This document shows, one piece after another, positions 1 to 8,203 of a stretch of 64,000 nucleotides of DNA (the stretch's first letter is position 1; each line of letters begins with the position of its first letter). The notes beneath the pieces were generated by a model. It was not told the origin of the DNA and searched no databases. It worked only from the letters and a program-made list of their open reading frames with translations. Origin of the DNA: Dehalococcoides mccartyi (GTDB lineage: Bacteria > Chloroflexota > Dehalococcoidia > GIF9 > DYGU01); contig DYGU01000001.1 in NCBI GenBank assembly GCA_020724525.1, positions 1 through 64,000 of the forward strand, read 5' to 3'. The position numbers were made by a program, and so were the translations under genes.

Positions 1-271
1 CCAGTGAAAAGAAGTTCTTCAGCTACATAGGCATCATCCCATCCACCTTCTCCTCCGGGGGCAGGACCTTTCACGGCAGGCTTACTAAACAAGGTAATAA
101 GTATCTACGCTGGGCAATAGTTGAAGCTACATGGCCTGCTATCGAGACTGATCCCGATTTGAGGGCTTACTACGAGAAGGCAAGAAAGGAGCGAACCCGG
201 CGAAAATAGCAACTGCCAGGAGATTGGCAACAATTATCTATCGTGTTCTTTACCAGAATAGGCCTTATAAA
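1..271 (+). pseudogene. IS110-type transposase, C-terminal fragment with frameshift
   Basis: The window opens inside a gene whose product ends like IS110/IS116-type transposases: a serine-rich GI(I/L)PSTFSSGG segment, then GRLTKQGNKYLRWAIVEA, then a basic tail. The frame starting at base 3 hits TAG at 207-209. The expected family C-terminus (ATARRLATIIYRVLYQN) continues in another frame from base 206. The switch falls at the AAAA run 203-206, so the gene has lost frame by one base, or the element uses slippage. The 5' part lies outside the window. The homology stops near 271 and no clear element end was found beyond it. Confidence 0.7.
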
Positions 272-494
272 GTTTGTGGTCCCAGGTCGCCTTCATTTTG
301 CCCTGGTGGATACCGAAAATATCGATTGTCGCACCCCTGAAGGAGAATAGGGGACCTGGGACCTGGATCACATTTAATGATGTGTTCCGTACTTTAACCG
401 GAACCAATGGGAGGTTGGTCGAAAGCCCCAATGGGGTAAAAAATAAAAAGGGTGCGCAGGCTTGACAAAACTGTGCGCTCATGGGAGAGTTAAA

Positions 495-833
495 ATGACG
501 AGAGAAAAAATGCCCGCAGAGAGATGGACACCGCAACCTTATGAACCGGAAGTGTTTTTGTCTTTCGACCGTCTGAAAAGAGCAGTGATGAAAAGGGTTT
601 TAGACCGGGCTGAACAGCTTATGGAGGGACACTTTCCAATAGAACCAGAACGAATTGAAGGGTTAGTTTCTGAAGAATGGCAACAGGCTAAGGAGGCGCT
701 TAAGTCATCACCAGCAGCCCGGGAGGCTTTTCGGAAGTATTTGCAACGAACTGTAGGGGAACAAATAGACCGAAGGATAAAGACGGACAAAGCTGAGTTA
801 GAAGCTCTGGGAGTAGCTGAAAAAAGTCTCTAA
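495..833 (+). CDS. Hypothetical protein, about 112 residues
   Basis: I do not recognise this family. The product is charged and predicted helical, without membrane segments, cysteines or a signal peptide. The frame is open from 462, but ATG 495 is the better start because GGGAGAG lies 6 bases before it and nothing comparable precedes 462. It is followed 71 bases later by another small gene on the same strand and preceded by the transposase remnant, so it sits in a patch of accessory DNA. The coding potential is plausible from the amino-acid mix (E, K, R, A rich), but the function is unknown. Confidence 0.5.
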   Translation: MTREKMPAERWTPQPYEPEVFLSFDRLKRAVMKRVLDRAEQLMEGHFPIEPERIEGLVSEEWQQAKEALKSSPAAREAFRKYLQRTVGEQIDRRIKTDKAELEALGVAEKSL

Positions 834-904
834 AGCAAGAAAGTTTAATTTTAGTTGACACAAGGAAGAAACAGCCAAAACCTTTATTTTAAAGAGAAAA
901 CAGG

Positions 905-1090
905 ATGGAGCAGATAGAAAAGCGGCTTGAAATGTTAGACAATCGACTGGACAGTATTGATTCTATAGTTACGGCTCTCGTAGAGCGGGTAATGAAGCAA
1001 CCTGTCAGTATTGAGGTTACCTGTCCTAAATGTGGCAGCATTATTCAGATTACTGTGACAGGTGCTTTGAGGTTGAGTGGTAAGAGCTAA
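905..1090 (+). CDS. Small hypothetical protein with one CxxC motif
   Basis: A 61-residue product whose N-terminal half is a short coiled coil (EQIEKRLEMLDNRLDSIDSI). The C-terminal half holds CPKCG, half of a zinc ribbon; no second cysteine pair is present, so metal binding would need a dimer. The start follows a weak AACAGG. The stop lies 28 bases before the hisH remnant on the same strand. Function unknown. Confidence 0.45.
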   Translation: MEQIEKRLEMLDNRLDSIDSIVTALVERVMKQPVSIEVTCPKCGSIIQITVTGALRLSGKS

Positions 1091-1118
1091 AGAGTTTTCA
1101 AGAAACTCTAAAAGACAG

Positions 1119-1700
1119 ATGATTGCCATTATTGATTATGGTGCCAGTAATTTGTCCAGTGTGGCTAAGGCTATTATTAGCTTGGGTTATCAACTGCGAG
1201 TGGCTTCATATCCAAAAGAAATTACTGGCGCCAAGGCAGTCATATTGCCCGGGGTGGGGCTGCTGAGAATGCCATGAGCAGGCTTCAAGCTTTAGGGTTA
1301 CTGGAGCCTATCCGTAAGGTTATCAGTGAAAATCGTCCCTTCTTCGGCATTCGTTTGGGCTTGCAAATTTTGTTTACTGTGACTGAAGAAGGGGATGGTT
1401 ACCCATGTTTTGACCTTATCTCGGGTAAAGTAATTCGTTTACCAGCGACAGTTAAAGTGCCCCATATGGGTTGGAATCAGGTAAAGCAAAGGAATGCCTG
1501 ACAATTCTTATTTCTACTTTGCTCACAGTTACTATGGGAAAGTAAGGGACAAGTCCCTGATAATTGGCGAAACTGAATCTGGGGTTACTTTTTGTAGTGT
1601 GCTCGCCAGGGACAACTTGGTGGCTACCCAATTCCATCCTGAGAAAAGCGGCATTCCTGGCTTGAGACTGCTGAAAAACTTTCTGGACTTTACCCGCTGA
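1119..1700 (+). pseudogene. hisH: hisH (imidazole glycerol phosphate synthase glutaminase subunit), inactivated
   Basis: HisH supplies ammonia from glutamine to HisF in histidine synthesis. The reading begins MIAIIDYGASNLSSVAKA and ends in ATQFHPEKSG, which keeps the triad His and Glu. The gene is broken three ways. A one-base loss near 1255-1260 moves the frame after LPGVG. A second shift near 1490-1496 falls before PDNSYFYFAHSYYG. The nucleophile motif reads GIRLGLQ instead of GICLGLQ, with CGT at 1352-1354 where TGT is expected. The summed length (about 194 codons) is close to the family's 200, so little DNA is missing. No other his gene is nearby. Confidence 0.85.
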
Positions 1701-1716
1701 AAGACCCAAGTTTAGA

Positions 1717-3453
1717 CTACTTTTCTCGATAGCGGTTAGTTATTGGCAGTCGGCGGTCTTTACCAAAGGCACGAGGGGTTATCTTAATGCCTGGAGCTGC
1801 CTGCCTTCGTTTATACTCACTTTTATCCACCATATGAATAACGCGCTGCACCGTCTCCTTGTTGAAGCCCATAGCTACAATCTGGGTGGAGCTTTTATTT
1901 TCTTCCACATAAGCTTGGAGAATAGGGTCGAGGATTTCATAAGGTGGTAAAGTATCTACATCTCGCTGGTTGGGTGCCAGCTCTGCGGAAGGTTCCTTTT
2001 CCAGAACACTCCGGGGGATAATTTCTTTGCCAGATAGGGAGTTTCGGTATCTGGCTAACTGGTAGACTAAGGTCTTTGGCACGTCCTTGATAACAGCAAA
2101 ACCTCCTGCCATATCTCCATATAAAGTACAATAACCGGTAACAGTTTCACTTTTATTGCCGGTGGTAAGGGGTAGCCAGCCATATTTATTGGACAAAGCC
2201 ATAAGGACATTGCCCCTGATTCTTGCCTGGATGTTTTCCTCAGTTACATCGGGCTTGGTGCCAGTAAAAGAAGGGGCTAACATGTTAAGGTAAGAGTTGA
2301 AAGTGTCCTCTATAGGAATAACTTTAAGCTCAATGCCAAGGTTTTGGGCAAGAAGCTGGGCATCTGCTTTGCTCCCCGAAGAAGAGTAGCTGGAAGGCAT
2401 AGAAATGCCAATGACATTCTGGGCACCTAAAGCATCAACGGCGATAACCGCTACCAAACTTGAGTCAATACCACCGGAGAGTCCGATGATTACCTTTTTG
2501 AAACCATTTTTGCGCACGTAGTCACCAGTGCCTAAAACGAGAGCTTGATAGACTTCAGCTAAAAGTTCGTAAGCCTTAACTTCTCTCAAAGGGAGAGATG
2601 GCTTAGGCTTAAGGTTTTCCCCTTCAGAAACAACTATTCGCTGGCGCGGTTTTTCTTCTGTTTCCAGTTTTAATTTTTCTTTCCTATGTCGGGGGTCATT
2701 AAGACGAGAACAGAATACAGACTCGAGGTCAAGGTCAACCACCACTAAATCTTCCTCAAATTGCTGTCCGCTGGCTATTAATTCTCCTCGTTCGTTGATG
2801 ACCATGCTGCCACCATCAAAGACAAGTTCATCCTGACCTCCCACCAGATTTACATAGCAAATTATGATGAGGTTATCGCTAGCCCTGGTGGCTAACATCC
2901 TTTCCCTGAACTTTCTCTTGCCGGCATGGTAAGGTGAAGCGTTTATGTTTACGACCATTTCTGCGCCAGCATAGGCTTGTAATGAAGTTGGTCCGGTAGG
3001 ATACCAAATATCCTCACAGATATTGATTCCGATGTTAACGCCATTAATAACAAAGATGGGACAATAAGTTCCTGCCTGGAAATATCTGTTTTCGTCGAAG
3101 ACGCCGTAGTTAGGGAGGTATGTCTTGTAATATTTGCTGGCTAATTTGCCGTCGTGGATTATAGCCGCCGCATTATAGAGGTCATCTTTAGCATCAATAA
3201 AACCAACGACGACAGTGATATCGCTTGAGTGTTTCTGGATTAATTCCAGCTGCCTAAGATTATCGTTAACAAATTGAGGTTTAAGAAGTAAATCTTCCGG
3301 GGGATACCCGGTGATAGCCAGTTCGGGAAAAGCCAGAAGGTCAACCCCAAGAGCTTTAGCTTTATCTATGAAATGGCAGATTTTGGTCGCATTACCTTTA
3401 AGGTCACCGACCGTACAATTTATTTGTGCCAAACCAACTCTTAGACTGCGCAT
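1717..3453 (-). CDS. nadE: Glutamine-dependent NAD+ synthetase
   Basis: Makes NAD+ from deamido-NAD+, ATP and glutamine in the cytoplasm. The 578-residue protein has an N-terminal nitrilase-type glutaminase domain with the expected Glu44 (FPELAITGYPPEDLL), Lys110 (YYKTYLPNYGVFDENRYF) and Cys146 (NICEDIW), then an NAD synthase domain with the ATP-binding SGGIDSS at 326-332. Length and order match the glutaminase-fused form. It starts 3 bases after the glutamine synthetase stop, so it is probably the last gene of a nitrogen-assimilation operon. Both its glutaminase half and the upstream synthetases concern glutamine nitrogen. Confidence 0.95.
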   Translation of the reverse strand: MRSLRVGLAQINCTVGDLKGNATKICHFIDKAKALGVDLLAFPELAITGYPPEDLLLKPQFVNDNLRQLELIQKHSSDITVVVGFIDAKDDLYNAAAIIHDGKLASKYYKTYLPNYGVFDENRYFQAGTYCPIFVINGVNIGINICEDIWYPTGPTSLQAYAGAEMVVNINASPYHAGKRKFRERMLATRASDNLIIICYVNLVGGQDELVFDGGSMVINERGELIASGQQFEEDLVVVDLDLESVFCSRLNDPRHRKEKLKLETEEKPRQRIVVSEGENLKPKPSLPLREVKAYELLAEVYQALVLGTGDYVRKNGFKKVIIGLSGGIDSSLVAVIAVDALGAQNVIGISMPSSYSSSGSKADAQLLAQNLGIELKVIPIEDTFNSYLNMLAPSFTGTKPDVTEENIQARIRGNVLMALSNKYGWLPLTTGNKSETVTGYCTLYGDMAGGFAVIKDVPKTLVYQLARYRNSLSGKEIIPRSVLEKEPSAELAPNQRDVDTLPPYEILDPILQAYVEENKSSTQIVAMGFNKETVQRVIHMVDKSEYKRRQAAPGIKITPRAFGKDRRLPITNRYREK

Positions 3454-3456
3454 TAA

Positions 3457-4797
3457 TTAAAGGATGGGCAAATACTGCTTCAGCTCATAGTCAGTGACCT
3501 GAGCCCGATATCTATCCCACTCCATCTTTTTATTTTGTATGAAGGTGAAGAAGACATGGTCGCCGAGGGCTCTTCTTACCAGCTCACTTTTTTCTGTAAG
3601 CTTGATAGCCTCGTATAAGCTTCCTGGCAGGGTGCCTATTCCCCTTTCTTTTCTCTCCTCTGGACTCATTTCATAAACATTCTGCTCTGATGGTGGTGGC
3701 AACTCGTATCCTTTTTCGATTCCCTCCAGTCCGGCGGCGAGCATAACGCTGAAGGCTAAATAAGGATTGCAGGCTGGGTCTGGAGACCTGAGTTCTACTC
3801 GGGTAGCCTTCTCTCTTCCCGGCTGATATTCGGGAATTCTGATTAAATCAGCCCGGTTTCTCCTTGCCCAGGTAAGATAAACGGGGGCTTCATAACCGGG
3901 AACAAGCCGCTTATAAGAATTCACCCATTGATTAGTAACCGAGGTAATCTCTGGAGCGTGCTTTAATAGTCCCGCCAGAAAGCCCTTGGCTACTTTGGAG
4001 AGGTGATGAGGGGCATCTTTGTCAAAAAAAGCATTCTTATCACCTTTGAATAGTGACATATGGGTGTGCATACCACTGCCATTGACTCCGAAGACCGGCT
4101 TAGGCATAAAGGTGGCATATACCCCGTGCATTTGCGCTACTTGTTTAACTACCAGACGGTAAGTCATGACATTATCCGCCATAGTTAAGGCATCAGTATA
4201 ACGCAAATCTATTTCATGCTGACTGGGAGCAACTTCGTGGTGGCTATATTCGACACCAATGCCCATTTCCTCCAGAATGAGGATTGTTTCTCGTCTCAGG
4301 TCGGTAGCAATTTCTGGGGGAGCCAAGTCGAAGTAGCCATCGTGGTCTAGGAATTGTGTTGTTCCCGAGTTCTGGAAGTAAAAATATTCCAGTTCCGGTC
4401 CGACATAGAAAGTGTAGCCAACCGCCGCCGCCCGCTTCAAGTTCTTCTTCAATACATACCTCGGGTCGCCTTCAAAGACTTGCCCCCCGGGCCAAAAAAT
4501 GTCACAGAACATTCTGGCTACAGCGTGATATTCGCGGGGTCGCCAGGGGACTAGCTGAAAGGTATTAGGGTCAGGGAGAGCCACCATATCACTTTCGTCA
4601 ATCCGGGCAAAGCCCTGGATGGAAGAGCCATCAAAGCCCATACCCTCTTCCAGAGCCCTCTCCAGCTCCTCAGTAGTAATGGCAAAGCTCTTTAAAAACC
4701 CCAGTATATCGGTGAACCATAACCGGATGAATTTTACGCCTTGTTCCTTTGCTTTCTTGAGAACATACTCTTTTGCCTCTTTCCTTTCTTCACTCAC
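3457..4797 (-). CDS. glnA: Glutamine synthetase, type I-alpha
   Basis: Condenses glutamate and ammonia to glutamine. Core motifs are clear: GFDGSSIQGF, the metal and ATP residues in ELEYF and VNGSGMHTHMS, and RNRADLIRIP with the active-site arginine. I start it at GTG 4797: GGGGAGG lies 5 bases upstream and the resulting 446 residues equal the usual I-alpha length. The frame is open to 4884, but that TTG lies inside a good -35 box, so the longer form would not be on the transcript. It lacks the extra loop and adenylylation-type tyrosine segment of its neighbour, as expected for the Bacillus/Thermotoga type. Confidence 0.93.
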   Translation of the reverse strand: MSEERKEAKEYVLKKAKEQGVKFIRLWFTDILGFLKSFAITTEELERALEEGMGFDGSSIQGFARIDESDMVALPDPNTFQLVPWRPREYHAVARMFCDIFWPGGQVFEGDPRYVLKKNLKRAAAVGYTFYVGPELEYFYFQNSGTTQFLDHDGYFDLAPPEIATDLRRETILILEEMGIGVEYSHHEVAPSQHEIDLRYTDALTMADNVMTYRLVVKQVAQMHGVYATFMPKPVFGVNGSGMHTHMSLFKGDKNAFFDKDAPHHLSKVAKGFLAGLLKHAPEITSVTNQWVNSYKRLVPGYEAPVYLTWARRNRADLIRIPEYQPGREKATRVELRSPDPACNPYLAFSVMLAAGLEGIEKGYELPPPSEQNVYEMSPEERKERGIGTLPGSLYEAIKLTEKSELVRRALGDHVFFTFIQNKKMEWDRYRAQVTDYELKQYLPIL

Positions 4798-4855
4798 AAT
4801 AGCCTCCCCTAAATTAATGAGAAGCCTGAAAGATTCTTGGTCTTCTCCTGGTAAG

Positions 4856-4884
4856 AGTATAGAGGAAGCCAGTTTTTTCTTCAA
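4856..4884 (-). promoter_or_regulatory. Promoter for the I-alpha glutamine synthetase gene
   Basis: On the minus strand TTGAAG (4879-4884), a 17-base spacer and TATACT (4856-4861) form a sigma70-type promoter. The predicted transcript begins near 4848, about 50 bases before the GTG start. This lets the I-alpha synthetase be expressed independently of the I-beta gene upstream. Confidence 0.6.
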
Positions 4885-4919
4885 GAGAGTCCCCTGGAGG
4901 TGTTCCCCTAAATGTCAAA

Positions 4920-6350
4920 CTATAGAAAGTATAGATAGAACTCATAGGGGTGAGGTCTCACCCTTATAGCATCAATTTCTTTGGTCCTCTTGTATTCAAT
5001 CCAGACATCAATAACATCAGTTATAAAGACATCACCTTTAAGCAGATACTGGTAGTCTTCTTCTAAGGCGTTGAGGGCTTCTTCTAAAGAAGCTGGTACC
5101 GTTTTTATACCTTTAGCTTCCTCCGGGGTTAAATGGTAGCTATCCTTATCCATCGGGTCTCCAGGGCCAATTCTATTTTCTATGCCATCAAGGCCAGCCA
5201 TTAACATTGCCGCCAAAGCAAAGTAACCATTACAGGAATCATCAGCTGGTCTGTATTCAATTCTCTTTGTTCTTTGGTTTTTGGTATAAACGGGGATACG
5301 GACACAAGCACTGCGATTTCTTTGGGAATAAATAAGATTTACTGGAGCCTCAAACCCGGGGGCGAGTCTGCGGTAAGATTTAGTCGTTGGTGCTACGAAA
5401 GTGCATAAAGAAGCAGAATGTTTTAATAATCCACCAATATAATACTTTGCTATTTGACTGATCAGAGCATAGCTTTTTGGGTCAAAAAATACATTTCTGC
5501 CATCCTTGAATAAACTCTGATGGACGTGCATGCCTGAGCCATTGTCCTCAAAGACAGGTTTGGGCATGAAGGTAGCTACTTTATTATGCTTTTTAGCGAT
5601 ATTTTTGACGATGTATTTATACCACATCATCTTGTCTGCCATATTAGTTAAGGTGTCAAACTTCATATCTATTTCTCCTTGCCCAGCCGTCGCTACCTCA
5701 TGGTGATGCACCTCTATCGGGATGCCACATCTGATCATAGTTAAGACAATCTCTGGCCTTATATTCTGGAGAGAATCGTGGGGAGGGACAGGGAAATAGC
5801 CCGCTTTATATTTGGGCTTGTAGCCTAAGTTGGGGTTTTCTTCTTTACCCGTGTTCCAGGCACCTTCAACGGAGTCCACAAAATAAAAACCGCAGTGCTC
5901 ATTCTGGTCAAATCTAACATCATCAAAGATGAAAAATTCCATCTCTAGTCCCCAGTAGCTGGTATCAGCAATTCCGGTTGTTTTCAAATAGGCTTCGGCT
6001 TTTTTAGCGACATATCTTGGGTCTCGAGAATAGGGCTGCTTGGTGAGCGGGTCATAAATGTCACAAATGATGCTTAGAGTGGGTACCTGGCAAATAGGGT
6101 CGACAACAGCCGTTGCCGGGTCAGGGATTAATATCATGTCACTTTCCTGGATTTTCTGAAAGCCGCGGATGCTTGAGCCATCAAAACCAACACCCTGGAC
6201 AAAAATACTCTCGGTAAGGTCATCCATTTCTATCAGCTCAGTAACGGGCATAGAAAAGTGCTGCCATAGACCAGGTAAATCATTAAACTTTAAGTCAATG
6301 ATTTCAATGCTATTCTCCTTGATAAGCTTAAAAACCTTTTCTGTATTCAT
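4920..6350 (-). CDS. glnA: Glutamine synthetase, type I-beta
   Basis: A second glutamine synthetase, 476 residues, with the extra insertion typical of the I-beta (enterobacterial/cyanobacterial) class. Motifs: GFDGSSIRGFQ, EVATAGQGEIDMKFD, NGSGMHVHQS, RNRSACVRIP. Tyr405 in MDKDSYHLTPEE aligns with the tyrosine that is adenylylated in enteric enzymes; whether an adenylyltransferase exists here cannot be seen. The start follows GGGGGAG by 4 bases. It lies between a small cysteine-containing gene and the I-alpha synthetase, in the shadow of a broken ammonium transporter gene. Adjacent I-alpha and I-beta genes imply division of labour or different regulation. Confidence 0.95.
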   Translation of the reverse strand: MNTEKVFKLIKENSIEIIDLKFNDLPGLWQHFSMPVTELIEMDDLTESIFVQGVGFDGSSIRGFQKIQESDMILIPDPATAVVDPICQVPTLSIICDIYDPLTKQPYSRDPRYVAKKAEAYLKTTGIADTSYWGLEMEFFIFDDVRFDQNEHCGFYFVDSVEGAWNTGKEENPNLGYKPKYKAGYFPVPPHDSLQNIRPEIVLTMIRCGIPIEVHHHEVATAGQGEIDMKFDTLTNMADKMMWYKYIVKNIAKKHNKVATFMPKPVFEDNGSGMHVHQSLFKDGRNVFFDPKSYALISQIAKYYIGGLLKHSASLCTFVAPTTKSYRRLAPGFEAPVNLIYSQRNRSACVRIPVYTKNQRTKRIEYRPADDSCNGYFALAAMLMAGLDGIENRIGPGDPMDKDSYHLTPEEAKGIKTVPASLEEALNALEEDYQYLLKGDVFITDVIDVWIEYKRTKEIDAIRVRPHPYEFYLYFL

Positions 6351-6380
6351 TTTCTCCCCCTTAAATTTGTAAATTTTCCC

Positions 6381-6641
6381 CTAGGCTGTTCCCTCACAGA
6401 ACCCTTTAAGATAATTTAAATAGTGCCTGAGAAGGTGATATTTCTCCGCAATTTCCCGGCTCTCTCCGCAAATCTCACAGGCTCCCTCTAATTCATCTAA
6501 GACCCTCAAAGCATTTACTACCAAGTTTCTGGTCAGCGACCTAAAAGTATCCAGTTCAGTAATCTCTTTGCTTGTCAGTTTGGTCAAGAATTCATCAATT
6601 TCCATCTCCGTCTGCTCCTTGAGAATGCTGAAAAAATCCAT
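6381..6641 (-). CDS. Small hypothetical protein with CEIC motif, next to glutamine synthetase
   Basis: I do not recognise the family. From ATG 6641 the product is 86 residues, mostly helical, acidic at the N-terminus, with one CEIC pair near residue 59 and a late cysteine near the end. AGGAGG abuts ATG 6641 directly, so translation may really begin at the next in-frame ATG (6605), which has AAGGAG 9 bases upstream. It ends 30 bases before the I-beta synthetase and is likely cotranscribed. The fused amt fragment reads into its 5' end in another frame. Confidence 0.55.
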   Translation of the reverse strand: MDFFSILKEQTEMEIDEFLTKLTSKEITELDTFRSLTRNLVVNALRVLDELEGACEICGESREIAEKYHLLRHYLNYLKGFCEGTA

Positions 6642-6667
6642 CCTCCTAACCCCTTTCCATTTAAGAC

Positions 6668-6949
6668 TGGAGAAGGTTCTTGCCCCACACTCCTTAGACC
6701 CAGCCATTCCAGACCTCCAATGACACCTCCCCTGTCAGGACCAAAAGCCAGACTATAACCATAAACTACCCAAAGGATGCCAATTAGTGCCAGAATAGCA
6801 AAAGTCATCATGAGCGTAGAAAGAACATTCTTTCTTCTCACCATACCGCCATAGAAGAAAGCCACCCCGGGTATCATTAACATCACTAAAGCCGCAGAAG
6901 TTAGAAGCCAGGCAGTATTGCCGCTGTCAATGGGAGATGTTGTGAACAT
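6668..6949 (-). pseudogene. amt: Ammonium transporter (Amt), 5' fragment only
   Basis: The product starts MFTTSPIDSGNTAWLL and runs through the first two membrane segments of Amt/Mep/Rh transporters (TSAALVMLMIPGVAFFYGG, then LALIGILWVVYGYSLAFG). Homology stops at GQEPSP (base 6668), after about 94 of some 400 residues. The frame then continues through DNA that belongs to the next small gene. ATG 6949 has AAGGA upstream and lies downstream of the predicted transcript start, so it is the natural start. The simplest reading is an internal deletion that removed the remaining three quarters of amt and possibly a PII gene, a usual amt partner. Confidence 0.85.
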
Positions 6950-7001
6950 GCTCTGTCCTTTATGAAATTTTATCTCAGCATAATCCACAAATGTTTCCAT
7001 T

Positions 7002-7030
7002 GTATTACGGGAGCATTAAATTTATGTAAA
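7002..7030 (-). promoter_or_regulatory. Promoter for the amt remnant / glutamine synthetase operon
   Basis: Minus strand TTTACA (7025-7030), 17-base spacer, TAATAC (7002-7007). It overlaps the T-run of the terminator of the preceding gene and would start transcription near 6995. That supports ATG 6949 as the amt start and would read on into the I-beta synthetase. Confidence 0.45.
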
Positions 7031-7059
7031 AAATAAGGGGAAGGTTTTTCCTTCCCCTT
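7028..7059 (-). terminator. Rho-independent terminator after the response-regulator gene
   Basis: On the minus strand a 10-bp perfect stem (AAGGGGAAGG / CCTTCCCCTT, 7035-7044 and 7050-7059) with a 5-base loop is followed by T6 at 7028-7033. It lies 41 bases after the restored stop of the regulator gene. Confidence 0.85.
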
Positions 7060-7099
7060 CCCGCATATGCTCCCTAAGCGAAACTATCTGACAAATAGC

Positions 7100-7770
7100 T
7101 TAAGGTCTTTCTTTAAACTTGTAGCCTACACCTCTGACAGTTTCGATAAAACTATGAGCGCTGTCTTCAATCTTACTACGCAGCCTTCTGATATGGACAT
7201 CCACTGTCCTATCGCCGCTATAGTAGTCATGCCCCAGACCTTGTTGAGGAGAACCTGATGGTTGAGAACCCTTCCCTTATTGGTCAGCAAGAATTTTAGT
7301 AATTGATACTCCTTATAAGTCAAGTCGACTTTTTCCCTGGCAAGGGAAACTTCGTAGCTATTAATATCTATAACCAGGTCGCCACACTGAATTATTTCCT
7401 TAACGGCTGTTTCTCCTGTCCGTCCCAGAAGTCTCTTTATCCTTGTTCTTAATTCCTCTCCCCGGTAAGGCTTAATAATGAAGTCATCCAAGTTTAAGAT
7501 TAACTGGTAGTCTTTCAGGCTGCTTTCCGGCAAGAGGGCAATAACCGGCACACCTTTATTTTCTGTAAGGGAGAGAATTTGCTCCAATTCTATTGCCGGC
7601 AAGTCTATTATTTCTATGATGACCAGTTTTGGGTTTTGGTTCAAAAAGCTCATGGCTTCCTCGATTTCGGGAGCCACAAAAAAGGTGTAGCCTTCGCCAG
7701 CAAGTTCAGTCTTTAACCGCTCAAGTTCTTTATCTCTTTGGGATATTATCAGGGTTTTAACCGAATCCAT
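7100..7770 (-). pseudogene. OmpR/PhoB-type response regulator with one-base frameshift
   Basis: An N-terminal receiver-like domain (residues 1-120) is joined to a winged-helix DNA-binding domain ([19 protein letters not shown], then LLNKVWG). After VWG the frame breaks. Restoring one G in the G4 run (C-run 7232-7235 on plus) gives [20 protein letters not shown] and a normal end [10 protein letters not shown] at 7100. The receiver is atypical: the phospho-acceptor position is Glu (LVIIEI), the acidic pocket reads LIISQRD and the Thr/Ser switch is Leu, with only the lysine (IIKPYR) kept. It may have been phosphorylation-independent. Either a recent pseudogene or a homopolymer error. Confidence 0.8.
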
Positions 7771-7839
7771 GACTTTGTTATAGCAGTAGCGCTCTTTTTC
7801 TTCAGGCTTTTATCAAGGGACAAAGATTAAGGCTCACCC

Positions 7840-7868
7840 TTGACTTACAAAACCTCCCTTGATACAAT
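7840..7868 (+). promoter_or_regulatory. Promoter of tRNA-Val
   Basis: TTGACT (7840-7845), exact 17-base spacer, TACAAT (7863-7868). The tRNA begins 10 bases after the -10 box. Confidence 0.8.
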
Positions 7869-7877
7869 CTTCTAAAA

Positions 7878-7953
7878 GGGCGGTTAGCTCAGTGGTTAGA
7901 GCGTTGCGTTGACATCGCAGAGGTCACTGGTTCAAATCCAGTATCGCCCACCA
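7878..7953 (+). tRNA. tRNA-Val (GAC)
   Basis: A full cloverleaf is visible: acceptor GGGCGGT with its partner ATCGCCC, D-arm TAGCTCAGTGGTTAGAGC, anticodon loop TTGACAT giving GAC, and T-arm GGTTCAAATCC. CCA is encoded (7951-7953). It stands alone behind its own promoter. Confidence 0.95.
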
Positions 7954-8158
7954 TTTGGTTAATTTTATCTTAGTAATTAGCCGTAAATTGCCCATACCAC
8001 TATCCCTTTTTACGTTCTCGAGACTGGCAATTTTGTTACTTTGCCCAACACATTTCGCCAGAGGGTCGCCACCGATTGAAAATTACAGATCGAGATATGG
8101 TTGAGCAATGCAGAATGGCTAAAGCCATTAATAGACCGGAATTTGGCGGATGGCCTTG
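7954..8158. other. Intergenic stretch after tRNA-Val
   Basis: No open frame with coding character and no clear terminator was found between tRNA-Val and the promoter of the PaREP1-like gene. No duplicated tRNA 3' end is visible, so there is no sign of an integrated element at this tRNA. Confidence 0.5.
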
Positions 8159-8167
8159 TGGTATAAT
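8159..8167 (+). promoter_or_regulatory. Extended -10 promoter element before the PaREP1-like gene
   Basis: TGGTATAAT matches an extended -10 (TGnTATAAT), 37 bases before ATG 8204. No good -35 is present at 17 bases, which is tolerated by extended -10 promoters. Confidence 0.4.
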
Positions 8168-8203
8168 TATAGGTAGAATAATAAAGAAATTCAGGGTTAA
8201 GCA

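Noticed and set aside
3457-4884. Long 475-residue form of the I-alpha glutamine synthetase starting at 4884
   Set aside because: That TTG lies in a -35 box, and GTG 4797 has GGGGAGG and gives the family length.
7878-8160. Genomic island integrated at tRNA-Val
   Set aside because: No duplicated tRNA end or integrase gene is nearby.
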